Shown: piece by piece, positions 47,264 to 57,139 of the stretch
How the letters are laid out: each line of letters opens with the position of its first letter
How positions within the stretch are numbered: position 1 is the stretch's first letter
Source of the DNA: Excoecaria cochinchinensis
Lineage: Eukaryota > Streptophyta > Magnoliopsida > Malpighiales > Euphorbiaceae
Direction: 5' to 3'
Assembly: GCA_947683425.1 (NCBI GenBank)
Contig: CANTUQ010000070.1
Coordinates: forward strand, 7,519,501-7,583,500
DNA length: 64,000 bases
Notes under the pieces: model-generated
Databases searched by the model: none
What the model was told of the DNA's origin: nothing
What the model saw: only the letters and a program-made list of their open reading frames with translations
Translations under genes and position numbers: made by a program

Positions 47264-50200
47264 ATGGAGCTGCCTCCACCAAATACCTCAGAAACATCTC
47301 AAATTAAATCACCATTTATCATACCACCTCCCTTCCCGAGTAGACTGGCCAAATCCAAGAAGGAACAACAAGAAAAAGAAATTTTTGATATGTTTCGAAA
47401 AATAGAGATCAACATTCCTCTTCTTGATGCCATTAAACAAGTGCCAAGGTATGCAAAGTTCCTTAAAGAATTATGCACCAACAAAAGAAGGCTGAAAGGG
47501 GATGAAAAAATTCATATGGGAGAAAATGTGTCTGCTGTCTTTCAAAAGAAACTACCTCCCAAGTGCAAAGACCCAGGTATGTTCACCATTCCTTGTACAA
47601 TAGGTAGCTCAAAGTTTGAAAAATCATTGATAGACTTAGGAGCATCCATAAATGTCATGCCTAGCTCTATTTATCATTCTTTAAATATGGGACCACTTAA
47701 AGGAACTAATGTTATTATTCAGTTAGCAGACAGGTCCATTGTTTACCCGGAAGGAATTTTGGAAGATATTTTAGTGCAAGTTGACAAGCTAGTATTTTCG
47801 GCTGATTTTTATGTGTTAGATATGGAGAAAGAACGTTCCTCAAAATCAGTTCCTATTTTGTTAGGAAGACCTTTTTTGAAAACAGCCAGAACAAAAATAG
47901 ATGTTGCAGAAGGAACGCTATCCATGGAGTTTGATGGAGAGAAAATAAAATTTGATATTTATGCTGCCATGAGGTATCCTTCTGATGTTGATTGTGTTTA
48001 TGGAATTGATACAATTGATTCATTGACACAGCAGGTTTTTGATTTAACTGGAGAGGATGAGTTGGAGTTAGCAATAACTAAGAGTTTTGATCCTAAGGAA
48101 TTAGACAATTTGGAGGAAAAATTCGTTATACAAGAAGAGTTAAAAGACTCCATCTTTGAGCTGGAATCATTACGACCAATCAGGTATAATTCTTCCTATA
48201 TTGATTTACCAGTATCTCACAACAAACTTCTTCCATCTATTTTGCAGGCCCCTACATTGGAATTAAAGATTTTACCAAGTCATTTGAAGTCTATTTATCT
48301 AGGAGAAAATCAGACTTTACCAGTAATAATTTCCAACAAATTAACTCCCCTTGAAGAAGAGAAGTTAATTCGCATTCTCAAAGATTACAAAGAGGCCATA
48401 GGATGGACTATCGCAGACATAAGAGGAATCAGCCCCTCCACTTGTATGCATCGCATACTATTGGAAGAAGACTATAAACCATTTAGAGAGGCTCAACGCA
48501 GACTTAATCCCCCCATGATGGAAGTAGTCAAGAAGGACATCCTTAAATTACTTGATGCAGGTATGATCTTTCCAATTTCTGACAGCAAATGGGTAAGTCC
48601 AGTTCAGGTAGTACCTAAAAAGACTGGTTTTACAGTTACAGAGAATGATAATGGTGAGTTAGTTCCAGTTCGAATGCAAAATGGTTGGCGAGTTTGCATA
48701 GATTATAGAAAATTAAACGCCTCCACCAGAAAAGACCATTTTCCATTACCTTTTATTGATCAAATGCTTGAAAGGCTGGCTGGACATTCTCATTATTGTT
48801 GTCTTGATGGATTTTCAGGTTTTAATCAGATCCCTGTGGCACCTGAAGATCAGGAAAAAACTACCTTCACCTGTCCCTTTGGAACATTCGCTTACCGACG
48901 CATGCCATTTGGTTTATGCAATGCCCCAGCAACGTTTCAACGATGTATGGTCAGTATTTTCTCAGATTATGTGGAAAATATTATTGAAGTGTTTATGGAC
49001 GATTTTACTGTACATGGTGATTCATTTGATGGCTGTTTGGAAAATTTGACTAAAGTGCTTAACCGTTGCATTGAAACTAATCTTGTGCTCAATTATGAAA
49101 AATGTCATTTCATGGTCGATCAGGGTCTGATATTAGGACATATAGTATCTTCCCGAGGAATAGAAGTTGATAAATCTAAGGTTGACCTGATTAAATGCTT
49201 ACCTTACCCCACTTCGGTGAGGGAAGTACGTTCTTTTCTTGGTCATGCAGGATTTTACCGAAGATTTATTAAAGATTTTTCGAAGATTACCCAGCCTCTT
49301 TGCAAGCTGTTACAAAAAGACACTCCATTTGACTTCAGCACTGAATGCAAGGATAGATTTGATCAGTTAAAAGACAAGCTGACATCTGCACCAATTATCC
49401 AGCCCCCAAATTGGGCACTACCCTTTGAAATTATGTGCGATGCCAGCAACTATGCCGTTGGAGCTGTACTTGGTCAACGAATTAATAGGAGTGCACATGC
49501 TATTTACTATGCTTCAAGTACTCTTGATAATGCTCAGAGAAACTACTCTACTACAGAAAAGGAGTTACTTGCAGTAGTTTTTGCTTTAGAAAAATTTAGA
49601 TCATATTTATTGGGTACTAAAGTTATAATTTTTTCTGATCATGCAGCTTTAAAATACCTGCTTGCCAAAAAAGAGTCCAAGCCAAGATTAATAAGATGGA
49701 TACTGCTCTTACAAGAATTTGATTTGGAGATTCGAGATAAAAAAGGGACAGAAAATTCAGTGGCAGATAACTTGAGCAGACTGATCATGAATGAGGAACC
49801 TCAACCACTTCAAGATACATTTCCGGATGAACATCTCTTTGAGATTAAATCTTCAATACCATGGTATGCTGATATAGTAAATTATTTGGTAGCTAGAACA
49901 TTGCCCAGTGAGTTGACTAGAGCACAAAAAGATAAAATTAAGAGTGAGTCTAAATATTATATCTGGGATGACCCTTATTTGTGGAAGCATTGTTCTGATC
50001 AATTAATTCGCAGGTGTGTTTCTGAGAGTGAAATTCCATCAATTCTAGCATTTTGCCATTCTTATGCCTGTGGTGGACATTTTGGTCCAAAAAGGACAGC
50101 ACGTAAAGTGCTGGAATGTGGGTTGTTTTGGCCTACTTTATTCCGTGATGCCTATTTATTTTGTAAATCCTGTAGCAATTGCCAACGGACTGGTAATTTA

Positions 50201-51157
50201 GGACATAGAGATCAGATGCCTCTTACTCCTATTTTAGCTTGTGAAATTTTTGATATATGGGGAATTGACTTCATGGGTCCATTCCCATCTTCTTTTGGTA
50301 ATTGTTACATTCTTTTAGCTGTGGACTACATTTCTAAGTGGGTGGAAGCAAAAGCCACCAGGACTAATGATTCTAAGATTGTCGTAGGTTTTGTCAAGAG
50401 TCATATTTTCAGCAGATATGGAGTACCAAGGGCAATCATCAGTGACAGAGGCACTCATTTTTGCAATCGTACGTTTGAAAGTTTGTTAAGAAAATATGGT
50501 GTGACTCACAGAATTTCGACGGCCTACCACCCACAGACTAGTGGTCAAGCAGAGGTATCCAATAGAGAAATCAAGTCTATTCTGGAAAAGACTGTCAATC
50601 CCACTCGCAAAGATTGGAGTATACGTCTAGAAGATGCTTTATGGGCATACAGAACTGCATATAAAAATCCAATTGGTATGTCTCCATATCGCTTCTTGTT
50701 TGGTAAGTCTTGCCACCTTCCTGTTGAACTAGAGCATAAAGCGTACTGGGCAATAAAACAGTGTAACATGAACATGGAAGAAGCAGGTGAACAAAGGAAG
50801 TTACAACTCCAAGAACTTGAGGAACTCAGACTTGATGCTTATGAGAATTCTAGAATTTACAAAGAGAAAATTAAACTTTTTCATGATAAAAATATTTCTA
50901 GAAAAAATTTTCAAATTGGTCAGAAAGTTCTCTTGTTTCATTCTAGACTTAAGCTTTTCCCAGGAAAATTAAGGTCACGTTGGACTGGACCTTTTATTGT
51001 TACTAATATATTTTCTCATGGTGCAGTAGAAATTCAAAGCCCCAGCACTGCCAAAACGTTTAAGGTCAATGGGCATCGTTTAAAACCTTTTTATGAGGGA
51101 TTTCAAGTGACGAATATTGAAACCATTCAATTGGAGGTTCCAAAATATGAAGAGTAA
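47264..51157 (+). CDS. Athila pol: protease, reverse transcriptase, RNase H, integrase
   Basis: 1297 residues in the gag frame, starting at the ATG that touches the gag stop codon. Protease: LIDLGASINVMPSS (DLG in place of DTG/DSG, usual in Athila) at about residue 125. Reverse transcriptase: WRVCIDYRKLNASTRKDHFP, MPFGLCNAPATFQRCM and the catalytic FMDDF. RNase H: MCDASNYAVGAVLGQR and TEKELLAVVFALEKFRSYL. Integrase: HHCC zinc site (ACGGHFGPKRTARKVL to CKSCSNCQR) and core with DDE residues in WGIDFMGP, AIISDRGTHF and SNREIKSILE. There is no internal lesion. How pol is expressed past the UAG is not shown by the sequence. Confidence 0.95.
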   Translation: MELPPPNTSETSQIKSPFIIPPPFPSRLAKSKKEQQEKEIFDMFRKIEINIPLLDAIKQVPRYAKFLKELCTNKRRLKGDEKIHMGENVSAVFQKKLPPKCKDPGMFTIPCTIGSSKFEKSLIDLGASINVMPSSIYHSLNMGPLKGTNVIIQLADRSIVYPEGILEDILVQVDKLVFSADFYVLDMEKERSSKSVPILLGRPFLKTARTKIDVAEGTLSMEFDGEKIKFDIYAAMRYPSDVDCVYGIDTIDSLTQQVFDLTGEDELELAITKSFDPKELDNLEEKFVIQEELKDSIFELESLRPIRYNSSYIDLPVSHNKLLPSILQAPTLELKILPSHLKSIYLGENQTLPVIISNKLTPLEEEKLIRILKDYKEAIGWTIADIRGISPSTCMHRILLEEDYKPFREAQRRLNPPMMEVVKKDILKLLDAGMIFPISDSKWVSPVQVVPKKTGFTVTENDNGELVPVRMQNGWRVCIDYRKLNASTRKDHFPLPFIDQMLERLAGHSHYCCLDGFSGFNQIPVAPEDQEKTTFTCPFGTFAYRRMPFGLCNAPATFQRCMVSIFSDYVENIIEVFMDDFTVHGDSFDGCLENLTKVLNRCIETNLVLNYEKCHFMVDQGLILGHIVSSRGIEVDKSKVDLIKCLPYPTSVREVRSFLGHAGFYRRFIKDFSKITQPLCKLLQKDTPFDFSTECKDRFDQLKDKLTSAPIIQPPNWALPFEIMCDASNYAVGAVLGQRINRSAHAIYYASSTLDNAQRNYSTTEKELLAVVFALEKFRSYLLGTKVIIFSDHAALKYLLAKKESKPRLIRWILLLQEFDLEIRDKKGTENSVADNLSRLIMNEEPQPLQDTFPDEHLFEIKSSIPWYADIVNYLVARTLPSELTRAQKDKIKSESKYYIWDDPYLWKHCSDQLIRRCVSESEIPSILAFCHSYACGGHFGPKRTARKVLECGLFWPTLFRDAYLFCKSCSNCQRTGNLGHRDQMPLTPILACEIFDIWGIDFMGPFPSSFGNCYILLAVDYISKWVEAKATRTNDSKIVVGFVKSHIFSRYGVPRAIISDRGTHFCNRTFESLLRKYGVTHRISTAYHPQTSGQAEVSNREIKSILEKTVNPTRKDWSIRLEDALWAYRTAYKNPIGMSPYRFLFGKSCHLPVELEHKAYWAIKQCNMNMEEAGEQRKLQLQELEELRLDAYENSRIYKEKIKLFHDKNISRKNFQIGQKVLLFHSRLKLFPGKLRSRWTGPFIVTNIFSHGAVEIQSPSTAKTFKVNGHRLKPFYEGFQVTNIETIQLEVPKYEE

Positions 51158-52793
51158 TGCTGCATTATGTCTGGCCTTCAGACAGAAAATAAGGGCGCTG
51201 GTTGGGAGGCAACCCAACATCTTTATTTTTAATTTTAGTTTCTATTTTTTTTTATTTTATTATCACCTTCAGAACTAAAAAAAAAAAATTAATAAAAAAA
51301 TTAAAAATTAAAAAATTAAAAAAAAAAAAAAGGGAAAAAGCTGGTGTGTTCTTTTTAAATTCTGGGTAGAAGCTTGGTTTTAATGGTTAATGTGCTAAAT
51401 GTTTACGTTTTCTTTTATTTTTATTCTCTTTGTTATGTTAAATTTTTTGCTTTTTCATTTCTCTTTCTTTGTTGCTTTTTAACAATTGTACTTTGTCTTT
51501 TTATTTGTTCCTTTGTTTCACGATTTTTCATTCTCCTCTCTTCACATTTCTTTGTTACTTTTTCATAATTGTTTTTCTACTTTGCCTTTTTGTTGTTTGT
51601 TCTTACTTCTATTTGTTCACGATTTTTTTTTTGTTCTTTCTTTCACTCTTCATCTTTCTTTCTTACTTTTTCTTTTAATGATTATTTTTACTTGTTTATT
51701 TTATTCTTTGTTTTTATTATTTCCCTTTCCTCACAATTTCTTCTTTTCAAACATCTTTATTTTTAATTTTTCTATTTTATTTTATTTTATTTTCACCTTC
51801 CAAAAAATAAAAAAATAATAATAATAAAAAAAAAAAAAAAAAAAAGAGAAAAGCTGGTGTGTTTTCTTCAAGTCTGGGTAACAGGTTGAGTTTTAATGGT
51901 TAATGTGATAAGGTAAGTCTTTGAGTTGAGTTTTATTTTGTTTTATTCTCTTTTATTTTTGATACTTTCCCCTCTCCTTGACTTTTACTTTTACTCTTCT
52001 ATTTTATTATTTGGTTTCTTTTGATTACATATATATTTTTTTTTTTTTTTTTTTTACTTGTTTACTTTTTACTTTTGTCACTTCTCTTCTTCTCTTCACC
52101 GAAGTCGACTCCCCTGTTTCACCATTCTTATTTCTATTTTTTCTTCTTGCCGCCATAGGAGAGACCAGCAGCCCACCTTCTTCTCCGTTTTTCACCACCA
52201 GCGACCCACCGTGCGCCGTCGCACAACCACTGGACCAGAGCACGATCAGCAGCCTACCTCCTCGCCATCTCTCCTCCACCGACAGCAGCAAGTTCTCCCT
52301 TCTCTGCTCTGCTCAGCTTCAACGGAAATCAGAAAGCCCAAGCTACTCCACTGTTCTCTTCAGCGATCACTATCTCCACCAGAGCTTGCACATGGGTTTG
52401 GTTAGTTTTGTGTTTGATTTGGTAGATTTGGATTAATTTGTGGTTAATTTGTGGTTATCTAGGAATTGATTTTCATGTTAAGTTGTGGTTGATTTTGGTT
52501 TGAAATTGGAATTGCTTCTTCAATTGAGCTATTATCTTGGTTATGATTGTGAACCGATTCAGATTGTTGGCATGATTGGGTATTTTGGGCGTTTAGTGCA
52601 TTTTTGCTAATGAAAATTCTGCTGAAAATTATTGGGTAATTTCGGGATTTAAGAAAATTGAATCACAAATGCTGGGTTGAAATTGATTGGTGGAATTTTA
52701 TATTGTGAGTGCTAGCTGCCCAAGCCACACCTTACTCTGTTTTGCATTCTCTGGGTCTCATTTTTGGAAATATTTGTTGGGTAGAATTTAAAA
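51158..52793 (+). other. Post-pol spacer of the Athila element
   Basis: Begins with a GC-rich block (GGGCGCTGGTTGGGAGGCAA, about 51193-51212, with potential hairpins GGTTG/CAACC and TTGGG/CCCAA). Then come T-rich tracts and two diverged copies of a segment with AAAGCTGGTGTGTT and TTTTAATGGTTAATGTG (51336-51400 and 51845-51912), each preceded by an A-rich run. The pyrimidine-rich frames here look like composition artefacts. Confidence 0.6.
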
Positions 52794-53945
52794 ATGGTGA
52801 AGAAGTCTGTTGCTAGAACTAAAAGAAAGCTGAAAAAAAAGGAAGAACCACCCATCCCTAGAACTAGGCTTGGGAAAGGAAAATCTTTTCTTCCTCCTTC
52901 TGACCAACAAATGGGTGGGAATGTTAAATTCAATAGGAAGGCACATAAGGATAGGTATTCTGTGTTGATGAATAGAAAAATTGTGCCTAGCAAATGTCAG
53001 GATAATAAAGTTATTGATAGCTTGCCCATGTTTTTTTATCCTACTTTAGTTGAGGATTCTGGTTGGGAGCCTATTCTCTCTAATGACTACCCCATTTTTT
53101 ATGAGCTGACCAGGGAGTTCTTTGCTACATTTGAGTTTCATAATGATGGTACTTTGACCACAGACACTCCAGGGGTTATTAAATTTCGGTTATTGGGTAC
53201 TACTTACTCTTTATCCTTGACTGAGTTTAACATTCGTTGTGGCTTTATGGATGAAGCTTTTGTTGCTAGCCCACAGTATGCAGACTGCCCTTGTGATGTA
53301 CCAGTTGAGTGGGACCCGGCCACCTATTGGAGTGAAGTTTCCACGGACCCAGCCCCTTACAATTCCAGCCTATCTCGGGCCACTTATCTTAGGAAAATGG
53401 AGCTTCGGTATGTTCATAAATTAATTGCCTACAATTATTCTGGAACTAATGAAGACTCAAGCAAACTGAGTAAGACAGAATTATTTTTCTTGTTTTGTTT
53501 GGAGTCAAAGATGAGAATTAATTTTGCAGCTTTTTATGGTAGGCAATTGTTAGCGATGGCTAAAAAGAAGAGAGGGCATCTTTGTTTGGGTTCTTTGGTC
53601 ACTTTTATTGCTATGCGTTTAGAAGTTTTGGATCTCAACAATACTGATATGCATATTGCTTGTGAGGTTGGTCCATTGGACATTGATTGTTTGCACAGGA
53701 TGAGAGAGGTGGAGAAATTACCTAATGGCCAATACAGAGCAGCCCCTTCTGGTCCTGGTTTTTATACTCGGATTGTGCGCAACAAGCGAGCTCGCCCAAC
53801 TGAATCTGATGATGACGCTGGCCCATCTCAGCCATGGCGTGAGCTGACCTCTAGGCTTGACAGATTAGAAGGTCGATTGGGCAGATTGGAGCAATATATG
53901 GATACACTTTTTGATCATTTCGGGTTACCCAAACCCCCTCTCTAG
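52794..53945 (+). CDS. Athila third ORF (ATHILA ORF-1/env-position protein)
   Basis: 383 residues, sense strand, in the place where Athila-type elements have their extra ORF. Conserved-looking stretches are YPIFYELTREFFATFEF, a following GVIKFRLLGTTYSLSLTEFN block, and the middle ELFFLFCLESKMRINFAAF. It starts with a basic tail (KKSVARTKRKLKKK) and ends in a short coiled coil (ELTSRLDRLEGRLGRLEQ). No convincing signal peptide or membrane span is visible, so an envelope role is not supported here. The family is known from plant retroelements; its function is not established. It is probably made from a spliced or separate mRNA. Confidence 0.75.
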   Translation: MVKKSVARTKRKLKKKEEPPIPRTRLGKGKSFLPPSDQQMGGNVKFNRKAHKDRYSVLMNRKIVPSKCQDNKVIDSLPMFFYPTLVEDSGWEPILSNDYPIFYELTREFFATFEFHNDGTLTTDTPGVIKFRLLGTTYSLSLTEFNIRCGFMDEAFVASPQYADCPCDVPVEWDPATYWSEVSTDPAPYNSSLSRATYLRKMELRYVHKLIAYNYSGTNEDSSKLSKTELFFLFCLESKMRINFAAFYGRQLLAMAKKKRGHLCLGSLVTFIAMRLEVLDLNNTDMHIACEVGPLDIDCLHRMREVEKLPNGQYRAAPSGPGFYTRIVRNKRARPTESDDDAGPSQPWRELTSRLDRLEGRLGRLEQYMDTLFDHFGLPKPPL

Positions 53946-55402
53946 TTCTTTTCAGGGCAGTATTTTTACCTCCCAATTTTGTTTCATTTTTTTTTTCTTT
54001 CTTTTTGCTGTATTTTGATCCTAGCTTTACATTTGGGACAATGTAAAGTTTAGGTGTGGGGGAGGGAATACTATATTATATCTGTATTAAATCTAGCATT
54101 ACTGCATTTACACATTACTGCACTTTTATTTATTTTGATAATTTATTTTCAGCTGCTATTTATTTTGATATTTTTATTTGCTTTGATGTTTTTAATTGCA
54201 CCCCTTTGAGTGTTTTTGAGCAGAAAAATATGGAAATGTCCTTTGACTAAGTCTATTCTCCTTGGAAAAATGGAAATACAGGTTCTCATGTCTCTAATTT
54301 TGATTTTTAAAGTTTTATTTTGACACATCATTTAAGTGTTCTGATTTGTATGATAAAGTTGCAAGATTTAAGCACCAATTTTAACCTTTAATATTTATTG
54401 TGAGTTTTTGAGCCTAAATGAACATACATTATATGTGTTCTCATTTTTCTTGCGAGTGTGTCCAATATAAATTGTGAATTCTAGAACTTGCCATGAGATT
54501 CATTTTGAGATCGCATTCCTAATTTATTTCATTAAAGTGATAAGGGCATTTAGGATAATAACCATTTGTTTTAAACCTTTTTCTTGATATCCTACCTTTT
54601 AATCCATTAGTTAACCATTTTGAGCCTATAACCATATTCTTGGAAATAACCCTTAACATTGTTAGCCTGAACCAGTTTATTGAAGCCATAATTTTGAGCC
54701 TTTATTTGTTGAACTAATAGATAAATGATTTTAAGAATATCTGCATAGTTATATTTTTGAAAAGGAAGATACAAAAAGGAAAAATAGAAAGAAAAGCATT
54801 TGTGGCCGGCGATTTTGAAAATGAATAAAGGTCAAAAGCCTTAGGGGAATTAATTTCCTCTCAAAAAAAAATATATATAAAAAAAAAAAAAAAGCTTGGG
54901 CCACTTTAATAAAGAAATTTATGTTTCTATCTTCCTTACATTACAGAAATTCTTTCTAAATTCTTCAAAGGCATTTGTTTATTATGTTCAACTTATTTAA
55001 GCCTAAATTTTTCCTTTTTTTTCATCCCTTTGACCTTAGCCCCATTACAACCCAATTGAAGACCCTTTGATTTTTGGATGAATTAATGGTTAGTGGTGGA
55101 GATTTGATTGAATGGCAAGCCTATGGTAATTCCTTTTTATTTTTGTGACTTGGAGTGCTCTATTGTTAAATACTTAGCCTAAACACTTGAGTGATTTGAG
55201 TGATATCTTTTGTGAGGGTATTAAGTCTTGCATCTTTGGATAACATTGAAAGATCACTTGAACTGATGAAAATTTTTATGAATTATTTCTTTGAGACATG
55301 TTGAGTTTTGAAAAGAAATTTTGAAGGAGAGAATATGGCAAGGTTATGGGGTGTGGAAATTGATTTGCTTGAGGACAAGCAAAGGATTGGTGTGGAGGAA
55401 TT
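53946..55402 (+). other. Athila 3' untranslated region with polypurine tracts
   Basis: Contains GGTGTGGGGGAGGGA at 54053, a likely internal polypurine tract, and GGTGTGGAGGAATT at 55389-55402 just before the 3' LTR, the actual plus-strand primer site. GAGGACAAGCAAAGGATT just upstream is typical of this group. No other coding sequence. Confidence 0.7.
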
Positions 55403-56738
55403 TGATAAAGCAAAAATATTCCTATTTATTTTCCATGAAAAACTCCTATTTTGTGCTTATTTAATAAGATAAATATTTGATTTAATTTCTATTTAATTTT
55501 TTAGTAGGAATTCATGCTCAATGGGAAAAAGAAATCAAAAAGTAGGAATTTAAAGTCAAATAAAATCTGGAGCAAATTGGAAGTCAAGAAATGGAGCTGA
55601 GAATCAAAGAAATCCAAATTGAAAGTCAAGAATTGAAGCTGAAAGGCAGAATACAATCAGGTCTACGTTTTCAACACGAAACAACACTTAAGCGTGCCCA
55701 CGGTCGCTTGCGCAGAATTATGCAGTGCAGATTTTTCAAGAATTGCTGCTATTGGAAATCAATTTAGCCAGATCTTTTACCCGACTTTTGGCAGCAAAAA
55801 TTGGACCTTTGAAAAGTCTTTGAGAAAAATGATCAAATTCCTAGTCTAAGTTTTCTATAAATAGGATCTTTGTGATGAAGGAAATCAGATCTTGAACCTT
55901 GAAATAAACTTTTGAATTGCTGCTTTCTTTATTTTCTAGTTGATTGTTTTACAGCCATGAGTGGCTGAATTCTCTTTTCTAGTCAAGGATATTAAGGTAT
56001 GATTCATAAATAAATTGTGAGAATTCGTTTTCATTGTTTTCTCTTCTCAAATATCTGAATATTTTCTATACTTAATGATATTTTGTCCCATTAAAATTAT
56101 TGACGTCTGATTTTGAAGGAATAAATATTGCTAGTCAGATTGATAAATCCGTAATTGTTTATTTAATTTGGCAAAGTGGCAAATCTGTACACTCATTGAA
56201 TTGAATCTTTGAGTTTAGTGTGGGTGAATTTATTTGGTCCAATTTAAATAATCGAGCTTGTGTATTATTGATTGGAATTGGTAGCTTTTCTAATTCTTAA
56301 TGCTATTTCTCAATTAAATCCTAAGAGCTTGTTTAGTGGTTGTTGAGAAATAAGATTTACCAGCTGATCTTATCACTTTTAAATTAATATTAAGGAAAAG
56401 CAGAATACTAGAGCTTGTTAGTGTTCATAACCAATTTATTTGAAGAAGTAAGAATTTATCCAATTGTATTCAATGATCAATTTGAATGAATCATAACCAA
56501 GATATTCCTTTGATTAGAAGTTTTCAAATATTTGATTCAATCTTTTTAATTTTCTGCTGCACAATTTATTTGTTTTAATCTTATTTTTCATAAACAAAAA
56601 CCCCCCATTCTTCTTTTTCTTGCTTCATAAATTCAGATTTAATAATTTGACCAATCTCTTGGGAGACAACTCTACTCATACTTTGCTATAAATATTTATA
56701 GAGTAGAATTTTATTTTTGTTGGATTCGACACCCATCA
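55403..56738 (+). repeat. Athila 3' LTR
   Basis: 1336 bp, three differences by eye from the 5' LTR, followed by TSD ATTAG. Confidence 0.95.
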
Positions 56739-57139
56739 ATTAGCGACTAAATATTCAGTCGCTAAAAATTAGCGACAAAAATATAGTCGCTAAAATTCTA
56801 TTTAAATATTTGCGACTACATAGCGACTAAAATTTCCGTCACAAATTTTTTTAGCATTTAGCGACTAATTAGACACTAATTAGCGACTAAGTTCAGACGA
56901 CGGTGATATTAAATAGCAACTAATTTTTGCAGTCGCAATTTAGTCGCTAAAATTCGATTTACTTACAGAATCATTTTAACCTAAACCCACAAATTGTCAT
57001 CTCTCTCAAACACCGATAAAATACGAAGAGAAGGTCGATCCCCTTTTTCGGCCAACCCCCACTCCACCTGTGTTGACCGCGATTGTCGCCGGAGTTGTCA
57101 TCGGCGTCTGGTACTCCAGCTAGAGCTACGGTGTGAGAG

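Larger units (their letters stand above)
44363..56738 (+). mobile_element. Athila-type Ty3/gypsy LTR retrotransposon, complete
   Basis: 12,376 bp with TSD ATTAG (44358-44362 and 56739-56743) and 1336-bp LTRs that differ at three positions by eye (44367/55407, 44458/55498, 45474/56514), so it is young. It has a tRNA-Asp primer site, gag, pol with protease, reverse transcriptase, RNase H and integrase in gypsy order, then 4.2 kb with one further sense ORF. The FMDDF reverse transcriptase motif, the DLGAS protease, the tRNA-Asp primer and the extra ORF point to the Athila group. Confidence 0.97.
44171..57139 (+). mobile_element. CACTA element (GCGACTAA type), 5' part, split by the Athila element
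   Basis: It begins CACTACAAAAAAAAGGG and carries GCGACTAAA/TTTAGTCGC repeats on both sides of the retrotransposon (44190-44362 and 56744-56960). Across the single TSD copy the array continues without a break. A leader-like stretch follows (about 56990-57139, ending TGTGAGAG at donor GTAAGC). No 3' end (CTTGTAGTG type) is visible further right, so the element is truncated or its end has decayed somewhere in 57140-60000. Confidence 0.6.

Noticed and set aside
51374..51818. Several Phe/Leu-rich overlapping frames that look like membrane proteins
   Set aside because: The region is T-rich spacer of the Athila element. All three frames are open because T-rich codons avoid stops, and no frame shows conserved features.
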